Positions 44,921 to 56,612 of a stretch of 64,000 nt of DNA are shown piece by piece (position 1 is the stretch's first letter; each line of letters starts with the position of its first letter). The position numbers and the translations under genes were made by a program. The notes under the pieces were generated by a model. It saw only the letters and a program-made list of their open reading frames with translations, ran no database searches and was not told where the DNA came from. Location of the stretch: assembly GCA_038030265.1 (NCBI GenBank), contig CM075943.1:32426001-32490000 (forward strand), given 5' to 3'. This DNA comes from Corythucha ciliata (taxonomy: Eukaryota > Arthropoda > Insecta > Hemiptera > Tingidae).

Positions 44921-47330
44921 AAGCAAGGTGGCTAACAAGTTTTTTGTATTTTTATTTATCAAAAAACTGGGTTTTTCTTTTTCCTTTTGTGACTTTTTTG
45001 TCAAGGGAATTAACTTCAAAATCCTCAGTCAATCATCGAAAAATATTTTTGAAAAACTAAAAAAGTGTTGGCAATATGCACAACAAACTTCATCTCTTTT
45101 GCCTTATAGATAAATTAGTTAACAAGTTTTCTTACAATGAATAATTGAAAATATAAAGAGAGGACCAGACACAGGAAACGGTCTAAAGAGGATGCCTATA
45201 GCGTTCATAGCTGCCGTTTTCATGTGAGTTCTTGGCTTTCAAAACTTCCACCTCGAAACCATAATTTTTTGGTCACGAAATTCACCAAAAGTAGTGATTT
45301 ACCTTCTGAAACTGACCGTGCACACCAAAATTGGTCAGTTTCGCCTGGAATTAGTGATTGTCTCTTGTAACGATTTTTCTTTATTACTATTATTTTTTTT
45401 TTTTTAAAATTATGGTTCTGAAAAAAATAATCAAATTAGTCATCGAATTGCATTTCTGTTTAGTTTATATTTTAAAAAATATCGTTATCTTTGTCCGGTG
45501 TCATTAACCACGAAGGGTGGTGATGGTGTCGTTCAGGTCTCGAAGGGTGCTGTTAGTGTCGTTCAGGTCTCGAAGGGTGATGTCTTCTGTCGCTTCCCAG
45601 GACGAGGAGGACGTCGCTCTCTTCGGTACGTCGTTGGCGAGAAATCCTTGAGGAATGCCTTGAGTCCACTATCTGATCAGTGCGAAGACGAAGATAGAAT
45701 ATAATTTCAGGTCGTTCGCAGACTTTTTAGGGCCACACGGAGTTTTTTTTAGAAGAGCCTTTTTCTTTGCTTCCACTCTCTCCAAAACTCAGCCCAAGAA
45801 TTCCTTTTTTATTTTTTTTTTTATTCATCTGTTCCTTTTTTTCCAATGGAGTGAACTTTTGAAATCTCCAGTCTGAAGTGTAGCGTTATTAATTATTATC
45901 AACACATTCTTCTGAAACTGATTTTGAGTATTCAGTTATACCATATAAAATACTACAAGCGTTGTATAATCGCCGCGTAGTATAATTGCGGCTTGCCGAA
46001 GATGTATAGGCGCATCTTTCTCTCCTAACACCTTCAACAGTACAGGAACACTATGAATGATGTGAATTGCCACACGAGCCACGTCTTCAACGAACTAATT
46101 ATTTCACAAGGATTCTACAAAGCATTTTTGGAGAAAAATCGGGGTCCAACATGAGTACCTTTCCCTACTCACTCACTGCATATTTCATTGGAGTTTAACA
46201 TCCACCGCACTCAACCCCAATACTTTCCCCATCCCACAAGTACTTCTACACTTTCCACTTTAGAGAGCAAAAGGGTTGGTTGGTGTGTGTGTAGGCCTGA
46301 CGAGGGAGAGAGAGCTCGGCTACCACTGTATTATGTACAATATTTGCCTCTGAATTATGTAAGTAATCCCTAGGACCCGACAACCCCTAATCCCCCGCAA
46401 ACTTACAGTACATTACTCACATCCTCCTCCCTTTATAAGGCCCTTCACTTTTCATTCCCTCGGCGCATTTCAGACCTTTCCTCCTCTTCTTCCTGTCACT
46501 CACCGCTTCTGATGCCGAAACCCTTCTCCATCACTACCACACTGCCTTGTTTCCATTACATTGGAACGAAAACCCTCAAGAATTTGCAGTTCTCTAACAT
46601 GCTCGTATCAGTGCTTCGCCTTCCTCTCTTCTGGAACGAAGGAAATATATGAGTTGGAAGAAATGGGCGCCCCTCGTATTTCCTCTATTATGCTTTATAT
46701 ACAGCAACGAGTTTCTAAAGCGTGTAGAGATCCCTTCCTCATTCTTCAGTATTTTAGCATGGAATCTCGCTTCTTTGTAGGGTTCGCGATAATACACGAG
46801 GAGAGGAAGGTGTGGCTTGAAGAAATTATTATTTTCAACCTGCGTACTCAAATTACCGATGCGTTGGTGATGTCTTTTCATGAATATTTCACGAGCAGGC
46901 AAAAAATAGTTTTTTTTTTTTTTTTTAATTTATTTGATTTACGAGGAAGAGCCAGTTTACCGCGGGATTTTCTTATTGTAAACCGGCGCAATGAAAAAAG
47001 TTCCCATCGACAGATAAAACAGGGTGCGACTTTGTACGTCATTGGTTAAAGTCCCGTTTAGGCTAACTGAGCTGGAAACAGTTGAAAGTCATTTCATTTT
47101 AAAGAAACTCAGTTCATTCCGGCTTAAAAAGGAAGTCCAAACTACTAACGATAAGAGGCGTACTAAAAAAAATTATAAGAGGCGTGTTTGAACCGGGGGC
47201 TAACGAACGTAAGATTGGCCAATAGAAATTATGTCCAAAACTATAGCCATGCCTTGATCAACAAATTCCCTAGTACCTACCATCGAGCGAATTCTCATCA
47301 GTTCTATACCAATTGACATATATGTATATA
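44921..47330. other. Mostly non-coding interval with a short tandem repeat
   Basis: A 31-bp unit containing GTGTCGTTCAGGTCTCGAAG is repeated about 2.5 times at 45511-45575. The 162-codon frame at 46561-47049 is open on both strands in part and has no domain. Pyrimidine-rich tracts occur at 46380-46560, and poly(T) runs near 45815 and 46910. Confidence 0.4.
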
Positions 47331-47404
47331 CAGGGTGGAACAGGATAAGTGTGACAAAAAAAATTGGGTGAAAATAGGCCTCATTTGCGATCGAAAACAC
47401 CCTA

Positions 47405-48703
47405 TAGTAGGGGAGCCCAAGAGGGGATTTCGGGATTTACTCAAGCGCGTCAGATTAACATACTGCGGATACCTTGTACCTAGTTGAGTATCTCCACCAA
47501 ATATGAGCCCTATAAATGTGGCCGCCCGTCAAGGATAAAACGTCAGATTAGTAAAAAAAAATTGATCATCAGACATTCTCGAGCGCGTCAGATTAAGGAA
47601 GTGGGAATTAATTACATGCTAAAAAGTCTATATTCCACTAATCTGACAATTTAAGAGTGACGCAAAAACGGAGGAGGTCTACAAACTTGTAAAAAAAAAA
47701 CGTCATCTTGACATTCTCGAGCGTGGCTACTTTTTTTTTTATTTTGAAGGGAATAATTCAAGGATAACGAAAAACATCTAATCTGACGATTTCCATAAGC
47801 CGAAATAGAAAAAAATCGTCGATAAAGTTTAGTCACTATTCAACTCTTGGGGCCAATTCAGTGAAACTTAGCGCCCACCCGTCTTGTGTGAAACATATGT
47901 TCCAATTCGGGAAGACGGGTGGATAGCGCCGGCGCTAAATTTTACTGAATAGGTTGCCATATGTGTTGAATAATTAAGTTTTTAAAAAAATTGCGCTTTT
48001 CTCTCTCATATCAGTTGAATAATGTTATCATTATTCAACTATTGTAGAAAAAGGTCCTTTACATCACAATTTCAGTTAACCTCAACTTACTCTTTCGAAA
48101 ATGGTGCAGAAAACTAGGACTTAGGCACCAAATATAGGGCGAATTTTTTTTAAAAAGTGTCAGATTAGGCGAATCCCTCCAGATAATCGTCAGATTACTA
48201 GAGAGCACGTTTAGAACGTCAGTATGAAGCACATATATCTTAATCTGACGCGCTCGAGTATTTCAAAATGACGATTTTTTTTTGCACATTCTGATAAGGG
48301 CCACGAGTTTGCGTCTCCTCCAAATCGTCAGATTATTGAATGAGAGCTTATTTTAGGTTCACTTAACATTTCCTTAAAAAATCTGACGCGCTCGATAATT
48401 TTTTTTTTTTTTTCATTTTCAACCCTTACGTACGACCACCCCCACCATGCAAACTGTCAGATTAACATGCATACTTCATTAAAACTACGGAGACAATTGA
48501 TGCTGTAAATATCTGACGCGCTCGAGAATGTCCATACAACAGTTTTTTTTTACATTTTTGAAAGTCTATAGCCGCTCCCCCCACCGATGAAAAGGTGTGC
48601 ATCATATAACAATTTTATCTTTTTATCATCTAAGCTTTGCAACCCAATAGGTCTCTACGACGCTCGAGTAAATCCCCATTTAGCATCGTGGGCTCCCCTA
48701 CTA
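47405..48703. mobile_element. 1.3-kb TIR element with GTCAGATTA repeats
   Basis: Termini TAGTAGGGGAGCCCA and its inverse are flanked by a 3-bp duplication CTA (47402-47404 and 48704-48706); the foldback copy at ~9210 shows the empty site. About fourteen copies of CGTCAGATTA or the longer CTCGAGCGCGTCAGATTA fill the element (for example 47440, 47541, 47578, 48159, 48188, 48326 and 48456, with inverse copies at 47639, 47779, 48241, 48381 and 48511). Long copies point inward from both halves. A 3-bp duplication would suit PIF/Harbinger; there is no coding sequence. Confidence 0.8.
47848..47963. mobile_element. Small palindrome at the centre of the TIR element
   Basis: Inverted tracts CAATTCAGTGAAACTTAGCGC and, on the right, GCGCTAAATTTTACTGAAT, plus CCACCCGTCTT and AAGACGGGTGG, form a ~115-bp near-palindrome. 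It is either a separate MITE nested within or the fold centre of the larger element. Confidence 0.5.
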
Positions 48704-50051
48704 CTATAAATCATGGTCCGAAAATCAAAATCCTACGAGATATGATTTTTTAAACGTTTTTTGAGGCTTGCATCACTTTTCTTAACTAAATGCGAATAGA
48801 TCAGTTTACAGCTGACATTTGCAACTTTTGACGATGGATTTGGAAAGAGCACACTTTTTTCTGACAGGAATAGCCATTTTCGATAAAATTCAACTATTTT
48901 CTGTGGGCTTGAGAGATGCTCAAAGTTTTGCAAATCGTGGATCTCTAATTTTTCAAAAAATTCAGCCTCCACTTCTCTACACTAAATCTAAGCGTATCGA
49001 CATCCCATGGGTCGGAAAAACTTCTTCAATTTGTCCTTTTTAAAATTACTCATGAACGTTTTTTTTAGTTCTTCAGCTAGTTTTCGGCAGAAAGGCCATT
49101 TCTTGGAAAAAAAGAATGATTTTCTCTTAAAAATCACTTGTTTTGACCAACCCAATTTGAACGAGCTTTGTGATTCAAAACATGCTAAAACTCATTAAAG
49201 CCTTACCCAAAGTTTTCCTTCGAACCGAATGGAATGCGCACTCCTACCAAAATATCAAAAACTGTCGCTCCGGCAGCTGGCTGTCGGCAAGGGTGCATTT
49301 CACTACTGCGAATTTCGGCGTGTTTAGCTGTTATTCGACGAAATTAGTGCACTTAATGACTCTACTTGTTGTTACCAATTTCCGATTTGAATACGAATTC
49401 GAAATTCGCAGTAGAGAAATGCACTCTACCCGACAGCTAGCTGCGGGAGCGACATTTTTTGAACTTTGACAGGCGTACACAGTCCGCCCCGTTCAAGGGA
49501 AAACTTTGGATGATGCTTTAATGACGTCAATCATGCTAAAAAACACAAAGCTCGTTCAAATGTTGTAGGTCGAAACAAGCGATTTTGAAGAGAAAACCCA
49601 TTCTTTTTTCTAAGAAATGGTCATTTCTGCCGAAAAATCACTGATTAACTAAAAATACGTTCATGAGTAATTTCAAAAAGGACACATTGGGGAAGTTTTT
49701 CCGACCCATGGGATGTCGGTGCGCTCAAATTTCGAAAAGAAAAGCGGGGGTTGACTTTTTTGAAAAATTAGAAATCCTCGATTTGCAAAACTTTGAGCAG
49801 CTCAAGAGCCCCCAGAAAATGGTTGAATTTTATCGTAAATGGCTAATCCTGACAGAAAAAAATGTGCTGTTTCCGAATCTGTCATCAAAAGTTGCAAAAT
49901 GTCAGCTGGAAACTGAGTTATTCCCATTTAGTTAAGAAAAGTGACGTGAGTCATAATAAACGTTAGAAAAATCATATCTCGTAGGGTTTTGATTTTCGGA
50001 CCATGGTACAAAGGGTGTTTTCGATCACAAATGAGGCCTACTTTCACCCAA

Positions 50052-50551
50052 NNNNNNNNNNNNNNNNNNNNNNNNNNNNNNNNNNNNNNNNNNNNNNNNN
50101 NNNNNNNNNNNNNNNNNNNNNNNNNNNNNNNNNNNNNNNNNNNNNNNNNNNNNNNNNNNNNNNNNNNNNNNNNNNNNNNNNNNNNNNNNNNNNNNNNNNN
50201 NNNNNNNNNNNNNNNNNNNNNNNNNNNNNNNNNNNNNNNNNNNNNNNNNNNNNNNNNNNNNNNNNNNNNNNNNNNNNNNNNNNNNNNNNNNNNNNNNNNN
50301 NNNNNNNNNNNNNNNNNNNNNNNNNNNNNNNNNNNNNNNNNNNNNNNNNNNNNNNNNNNNNNNNNNNNNNNNNNNNNNNNNNNNNNNNNNNNNNNNNNNN
50401 NNNNNNNNNNNNNNNNNNNNNNNNNNNNNNNNNNNNNNNNNNNNNNNNNNNNNNNNNNNNNNNNNNNNNNNNNNNNNNNNNNNNNNNNNNNNNNNNNNNN
50501 NNNNNNNNNNNNNNNNNNNNNNNNNNNNNNNNNNNNNNNNNNNNNNNNNNN
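50052..50551. other. Assembly gap (500 N)
   Basis: Placeholder of exactly 500 N. It begins inside the right arm of a foldback element, a palindrome likely to break assembly. Confidence 0.99.
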
Positions 50552-50869
50552 CTGAGTGTCAGTGACGTCACTTAGTTCAACTTTTTTCGAGTGACTGTTA
50601 TTGGTATGGAGATTCATAGTTTCATACTCATTTTCTTTCGTTATTTTAAAATAATTTTACACATTAAAATGGAATTAAATTGTCCGTCTGAACTTACAGA
50701 AACTGGGCTCCGCAGAATAGGTATACTTATAATCTCTTATCAAATTATCATTTCCTTCTTTTTGCCTTAGTTATCACCAATATCACTTTACGATCGCTGT
50801 TCCAAGTCCTATCTTATCTTACTATTGCTATTACTTTTATTCATTTGCTTTGAGACGTAATAAAATATG

Positions 50870-51060
50870 TACCAATACTTCTTCGTGCCTCAATGCAACA
50901 GCACAACTTTAAAAACTCCGGAAAGACTATATGTATAACGGTGCCTATGAATAACACAGCTCCGCCGAAGTGGTTCAAAGCATGCAGGCGAGAACAACAT
51001 GGTCCGGTTCTATCAATCTACAAGGTTCTTCTGATGTGAAGACTACTTTGACGTGAGTAA
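50870..51060 (+). pseudogene. Degraded THAP zinc-finger exon
   Basis: The plus strand shows a THAP-domain skeleton spread over frames: FVPQCNSTTLKTPERLYV, then TVPMNNTAPPKWFKACRRE, then CEDYFDV. The first Cys of the family (C-x-P-x-C) is Phe and the last ligand His is Tyr; a frameshift (~50938) and a TGA near 51033 break it. THAP fingers bind DNA and are common at the N-terminus of insect transposase-derived proteins. It is a dead exon, perhaps of a transposon. A GTGAGT follows like a splice donor. Confidence 0.5.
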
Positions 51061-51584
51061 ATTCAATTTTTATATAATCATAGAGGTCGGAAGCCTTCAG
51101 TGGCTTCATTAGTTAGTTTCTTCTTGTTTTCTGGCTCTTCCTTTCTGAATGCGAAGGATGAAGTCAGGATAACATTGCTCCGTTTCTTGATTCCTATAAG
51201 TCATTGAAACACTTTTCAGCTTGAAAATGACGTTGGTAACTTGATGTACCTGAGGTCGTTTTCACCTACTTCGAGGACTCGCATACGCGAAGCCGGGCGA
51301 GGAGCGATACGCCAGTAAAGCGATTTGTAAATCGGTTGATTTCAGAACCATGTTTTTGGCAATACGTAGAAATGTCATGCACAGCCGAGGTTGGAGGCAA
51401 GCCTCTGCTCGGCTCTAGTAGGTTTCCGCCATTTTCACCTGGCACCATGTTTTATTATCAAGAAATGCCGGAGACGTTTAACGAAATTTTACTTTCTTTT
51501 TATTTTAAATCCAAACAAACAACAACCCCCCACCTATCATGTGTCAATTTAATATTAACACACTCAGATAATAAAGGTCGTATT
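51061..51584. other. Non-coding interval
   Basis: No gene is recognised. A hairpin-forming stretch (AGCCGAG...CTCGGCT) lies near 51381-51414. Errantivirus 2 env sequence begins at its right edge. Confidence 0.4.
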
Positions 51585-51702
51585 GTTCGCGTGAGGTGAG
51601 AGGTAGAATGAGAAAAAATGTGATTTGAGTAGGGTTCACTGTACAATGCGTTTTAAACAACGATTCAAGTTCCATAATATTATTGGTGTTAAGATCGAAA
51701 GG
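51585..51702 (-). pseudogene. env: Errantivirus 2 env, third piece
   Basis: Minus-strand envelope-like sequence continues here from 55804 after removal of the intervening Jockey element; it ends near 51585 and the rest of the gene is lost. The right edge 51692-51702 (AGATCGAAAGG) is one copy of the Jockey target duplication. Assigned by continuity and weak similarity to errantiviral envelope ectodomains. Confidence 0.55.
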
Positions 51703-51909
51703 CAATTTTCAAGTCGACTTCGAACCTTGATCGAGTGCGTGTTCATTCCTTATTAGTGAAAAATATTTTCTAATTATTATTCGTATATAAAGTTGACAAA
51801 ACCTCCGAAGGAGTTTCATAAATTAAGCTAGCCATACCTTCAGGATTAGCGGGGATAACACGGACGGAGCTTTTCTGTGAGTAGCATCCCCCTCGCCTGA
51901 TTACCTCAG

Positions 51910-52977
51910 ATGGTTCATCCATCTGACCCCGGGGGTCAAACTCCCCTCAAAAAACGCAAAACTGAAAACCAAACTTCGTTTATCACTCCAAACCCGTTTA
52001 CTCCTCTGCAAAATGATGAGCCAATGTCAGAAAACAATCCAACCGAGAGTGTGTCGGAAAAACCGCCTCCTATATTTGTAAACAACGTTAGTAACATGAA
52101 TGCAATAATGGATGCATTCAAATCACTCAACATCGGACCCTACAAACACCACTCAATCGGGAATAAAGTAAAATTCAACTTTGACACCACTGAAGGTTTT
52201 CGTTTAGCAACAAATTATCTAGACAAAAATAAGGCCGAATACTATACTTATCAACTTAAAAGCGAGCGCTGTTTCAGAGTTGTCATTCGCGGTTTACATT
52301 ACACGTGCGACACGAAACTTATGATGGACGAGTTGAAAGAACTCGGCTACGCGCCATCACAAATGTTACCAGTTTTACATCCAATTACTAAATGTCCATT
52401 ACCAATTTTCTTCCTGGATTTGAAACCCAGCCCCATGAATGAGTCTATATACAAACTAGAACGTCTTTACGGGGCAGTCATAAAAGTTGAACCTCCAAAA
52501 CCAAAACGAAACGTGTTGCAATGTACCAACTGCCAAGACTTCGGGCACTCAAAAAACTTCTGTCACAGAAGTTCAAGATGCGTGAAATGTGAAGGCCACC
52601 ATCCAACAAATAAATGCACTCAGGATGCAAAAATTCCACCTCGTTGTGTTAATTGCAAAGGTCAGCACACAGCCAATTACCGAGGGTGCCCAGCCCACAA
52701 AAAACTTCAGTCGAGTCAACCTGCTCAGCTATTCACGAAACGCAGGCTCACTGCTCAGTCGTACCCACAAAAACCTGTATTTGACTCGCCTATTGACAAT
52801 GAAGGAAGGCAAGGTACTAGGCCAACGTATGCCGAAGTCATTAAACCTCCTTGCGACAACAGCAGTGCTCAGCTACTCAATAAACTTGTGGACAAAATTG
52901 ATTCACTTCTATCAATAATACAACCTCTAATTCTAACTCTCACACAAGTTCTCCTTGTTCTACTCTCAAATAAATGA
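51910..52977 (+). CDS. Jockey ORF1 (Gag-like RNA-binding protein)
   Basis: An intact 355-codon frame. The N-terminal ~90 residues are Pro/Asn-rich and disordered. Residues ~110-185 fit the PRE_C2HC region (FRVVIRGLH). Three Cys-His knuckles follow at ~203-265: CTNCQDFGHSKNFC (C-x2-C-x4-H-x4-C), CVKCEGHHPTNKC and CVNCKGQHTANYRGC. Jockey-clade ORF1 proteins coat element RNA and carry it to the nucleus. The stop codon overlaps the ORF2 start (ATGA at 52974), the arrangement used for termination-reinitiation in related elements. No defect is visible here, unlike in ORF2. Confidence 0.88.
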   Translation: MVHPSDPGGQTPLKKRKTENQTSFITPNPFTPLQNDEPMSENNPTESVSEKPPPIFVNNVSNMNAIMDAFKSLNIGPYKHHSIGNKVKFNFDTTEGFRLATNYLDKNKAEYYTYQLKSERCFRVVIRGLHYTCDTKLMMDELKELGYAPSQMLPVLHPITKCPLPIFFLDLKPSPMNESIYKLERLYGAVIKVEPPKPKRNVLQCTNCQDFGHSKNFCHRSSRCVKCEGHHPTNKCTQDAKIPPRCVNCKGQHTANYRGCPAHKKLQSSQPAQLFTKRRLTAQSYPQKPVFDSPIDNEGRQGTRPTYAEVIKPPCDNSSAQLLNKLVDKIDSLLSIIQPLILTLTQVLLVLLSNK

Positions 52978-55682
52978 CAGATTTTGCAACAAGCCCTTTA
53001 AAAGTAGGCACCTGGAACGCTAGAGGCGTTTACCGAAAGTTCATGAGCTCAAACATTTTCTGAATACGTACAATGTTGATGTCTTCGTGATAAGTGAAAC
53101 TAAGCTAGCTCCACATTGTAATTTCTATGTACCGGGATATAGCGTATACCGAGCGGATCATCCATCTGATGATAGAAAAGGAGGGTCAGCAATAATAATC
53201 AAATCTTCGATCGCTCATGATGAACTACTACCAATCAGAGAGGACAACATGCAAATTGCTCGCTTACAATTGAGGTGGGACCATAAAAACCTAAAACTCG
53301 GGGCATTCTACTCAGCCCCCCAAAACAGAATGTGCCTAGCCGACTTTCTTGGTCTAGCTCACGAAATGGGGTCATATTACCTACTAGGCGGAGATTTCAA
53401 TAGCAAGCACACCAGATGGGGCTCAAATGTCGCCAACCCTAGAGGAAACTTACTCCTGGACGCGGTGACAATCCTAGGATTGAAAATATTCAGCCCGATA
53501 GAACCTACTTTATCCCGACCGAGTCCAGGGCGTACCCGATCTCCTGGATTTTTTCGTAGGAAAGAACGCTAATTATTTCAACTCTACCCCATTTGTCCTT
53601 CCTGAGCTTAGTTCAGACCATTTACCTGTCATAGCGGAACTTCAAATAGCAGCGTGTCGAATACAGCATAGACCTTCTTTAATAAAAACTCCATTTAAAT
53701 GGGATGTATACTCGAAATGCCTTGAGGACATAACGGACCTCCGAGTACCCCTCAAAACAAGACGGGACGTAGACTCAGCTATAGCTGTTCTCAACAGAAA
53801 TATCCAACAAGCAGCGAATGCAGCGCATACACAGTCGAGTTCAGCTTATTATAGGAGAAATCTGCAATACCGTCCTTTCCACTATTCCCCTGAAATACAG
53901 CGTTTACACCGAATTAAGCAGGAGTGTCGAAAGCGATGGGAACGGACCAAATTCCCCCCGGACAAGCAATCGTTCAACAGAGCTAGCAATGATCTGAAGG
54001 CGGCTCTGAGAAAGGAAGAAGATGAAGCTGCTGCTTCTCGGATTGCGTCCCTAAACGCAGGGGATGGATCACTTTGGAGAAAGGCGAAGTCATTAACGAA
54101 ACACTTTGAAAAAATACCGCCCCTCAAGCTGAACAATAGCTACGTGTCAACAAATGAGGAGAAAGCAAACCTTTTTGCCACGGCTTTGGAACAACAATTC
54201 AGCCCAAATCCATGCACAGATCCTAGCCATAACAACATGATTATCGAAGCAGTTGATGAACCACTTCAACTGTGGAACCTGCAACTGCATATAACCCCTG
54301 GTCAAGTGCGCAATGCGATTAACAGGTCAAAGACAAGGAAGGCCCCTGGACAAGATAAGATCGTACAACCGCTTCTTCACGCGTTCCACCGAAAAGCCAT
54401 GGTATTCCTCACGCAAATTTATAATGCCATGATTAGACTAGCTTACTTTCCCAAGACTTGGAAGCATGCTCTTATCGTTATGGTACCCAAACCGGGCAGA
54501 AACAAAAATGATGTTTCCAGCTATCGCCCAATCAGCCTGCTGTCCGTGTTCTCAAAAATATTCGAGAGGCTGCTCCTACCTCATCTCATGATTTTCCTAG
54601 GACCCATGATCCCAAACACACAATTCGGCTTCAGACCCAGTCACTCATGTCCACAGCAGCTTTACCGTGTCACTAACATGATCATGGATACTTTCGAAGA
54701 ATGCTCTGTTTGCCTTGGTGTCTTTTTGGATGTAGAGAAGGCATTCGACCGAGTATGGCACCCTGGTCTCCTTGCCAAGATCAAAAATGTACTGCCGGAT
54801 ACATTGTGTCGCCTCGTGCAATCATATCTGTCGGACAGAACCTACTCAGTTATGATTGATGATGCAGTCTCGTCTGTAAGATCCATTACCGCCGGAGTTC
54901 CCCAAGGAAGCGTGCTGGGGCCTATCCTTTACCTTGCCTTCTCGTCAGACTTTCCCCGACCTAGTTCAAACTCCATCCTAATGGCACAGTTCGCAGACAA
55001 CACTGCAATTCCATGCAAAGGATCGTGCGATTCAACCAGGGGCGAGATACAGCAAGTGCTACATGATGCAGAAGATTGGTGCAACAAATGGAGAATAAAG
55101 GTCAACCCAACCAAGTCAAGGGTCGTTAGGTTCACCCTGAAAAGAAAAGTGCGGGCAGTGAACTTGAAATTTGGTGGCACCTCAATACCATCGGAAGACT
55201 CAGTCCGGTATCTGGGTCTCGAACTCGACTCCAAATTGATATGGAACCACCATATAAGTGCACTACAGAAAAATATTAGATGCAGAATCAGATTCCTGAG
55301 ACAACTCATAGGGAAAACCTCGCCACTAAGTCTCACCTCAAAACGGCTCCTATATCAAACAATGATACGCCCGATCTGGACATACGCTTGCGGCCTTTGG
55401 GGAGCCGCATCCGACACGCAACTGAAGAAGTTACAAGTTCTCCAGAACAGATGCCTGCGAATGATGACTAATGCGCCCTGGTTCGTTAGAAATGAGGCCC
55501 TCCATCGTGATCTAGTCATTCTGCCAGTTAAAGAAACAATAGTGAAATTTTACAATAACCTCCACCAGTCACTTCTAACTCATGAAAACGACAACCTACG
55601 GGAGTCAGCGTTAAACCCTCCTCCTGAACGACATAGGCGCCGTCTGAAGAGAAAAAGACCTAGTGACGTGATTGGTAATTGA
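52974..55682 (+). pseudogene. Jockey ORF2 (endonuclease/reverse transcriptase), broken
   Basis: It starts at 52974 overlapping ORF1. The APE-type endonuclease shows GTWNARGV, SETKL, LGGDFNSKHTRWGS and SSDHLPV, but frameshifts near 53040 and 53540 interrupt it. The RT frame is then open to 55682: KTRKAPGQDKI, VSSYRPISLLS, GVFLDVEKAFDRVW, AGVPQGSVLGP and a catalytic box FADN (54990-55001) where FADD is expected. A C-terminal thumb and a basic tail follow. The protein nicks target DNA and primes cDNA synthesis on it; this copy cannot. Confidence 0.88.
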
Positions 55683-55803
55683 TCCAAAGTCCACCACAAC
55701 TCCCCACTGTTGGATGTTGATTCGCTCATCATATGCTGTTATACTGCGCTCATCATATACGCTGTTATACTGTTGTTGTTAACTATTTATTTATTTTCTA
55801 CTT

Positions 55804-56612
55804 AGATCGAAAGGGAGTTTTCCCGAATAATATTTTTCTATTTTCTGAAGTTCGGCATATAATTGTTTTGAACTTATGATGCTAGGGTGCATGACTCCTA
55901 GTTTACAGAAAGTTAGCGCATTTTCGATATCTTGTGCCACTTGCAAAATTAGGCTGAAAATTATTTGAATGTGGTTGAGGGTTTCTTTGACTGACGACAA
56001 ACTAGCCCTAATGGAATTTGACTGGAATATTTCTCCGATTTGGTGAATTTTGTTCCTTATTTCGTTATTATTGTACTGGATGTGTCGAATAGTGTCATTA
56101 AATTCCGCTATTAGATCGGTACTGACAGAGAATTGGGAGTTTAATTGTTTTTGTAGACTATACTCATTTTCTTTGGCCTTACTCATAAAGGTTTCAAATC
56201 TTTTCTCGTCACTAGCGTCTAAATTTCCCGTAGGTAACCATTTTCACTAGACTTCCGAGTCCATTAAATATCCCTCGTTTATTTCTACTTTTATGAATTA
56301 AAATATTTCCTAACTTATCTTCTACTAAATCTACCACGTATTCTGTTAGCTTGTTATATTCTTCTAATTCTTTGGGCATATTTTGATCTTTACTAATTTT
56401 ACGATTTAGCTCACTGTAAACCTTTTTTGATACTTCAAATTCTTCTGTTAACTTACCCAATTCATAGTAGTGGAGGTATGTTCGTCTTTCGTCAGTTTTG
56501 CTTCTCCCAACTTTATGGGAAGCACTCCCTGGTTATGAGTCACATCCTTCAGGTGTTCTCCTGCGGCTGCTGCAGCCCAGAGTGTCCTGGAATGTCAGGT
56601 CCTGGGTCATGA
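55804..56612 (-). pseudogene. env: Errantivirus 2 env, second piece
   Basis: Minus-strand frames 56460-56212 and 56186-55791 correspond to an errantiviral envelope. A basic cleavage site RNKR is followed by GIFNGLGS, as in the errantivirus 1 env, then a helical region with NNNEIRNKIHQIGEIF. The two parts are in different frames. The gene is interrupted by the Jockey element at 55803 and resumes at 51702. The region 56460-56612 upstream is degenerate. It is non-functional. Confidence 0.7.

Larger units (their letters stand above)
47331..50051. mobile_element. Foldback element, ACAGGGTGGAAC family, copy 2
   Basis: It starts CAGGGTGGAACAGGATAAG at 47331 after TATATA. The left arm is split by a 1.3-kb insertion (47405-48703) and resumes at 48707; the turn lies near 49350; the right arm mirrors it from about 49560 until the 500-N gap at 50052, just short of where the right end should fall. 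Without the insertion the element would be about 1.4-1.5 kb. No transposase is seen. Confidence 0.8.
51703..55803 (+). mobile_element. Jockey-type non-LTR retrotransposon, full length
   Basis: A 4.1-kb element flanked by the 11-bp duplication AGATCGAAAGG (51692-51702 and 55804-55814). The 5' UTR is ~207 bp, two ORFs overlap as ATGA, and the short 3' UTR contains a duplicated CTCATCATATGCTGTTATACT-like tract and an AT-rich tail (TATTTATTTATTTT) instead of poly(A). It is inserted in the env of errantivirus 2. Both 5' end and target duplication are present, so insertion was complete; later frameshifts and an active-site change inactivated it. Confidence 0.85.

Noticed and set aside
46561..47049. 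162-codon plus-strand open frame
   Set aside because: Part of the region is also open on the opposite strand, the composition is ordinary non-coding, it ends in a poly(Phe) stretch from a T run, and no domain or splice context is recognisable.
49928..50617. Long open frames on both strands across the N block (also 5584-6111)
   Set aside because: They exist only because N codons are not stops; no real coding content.
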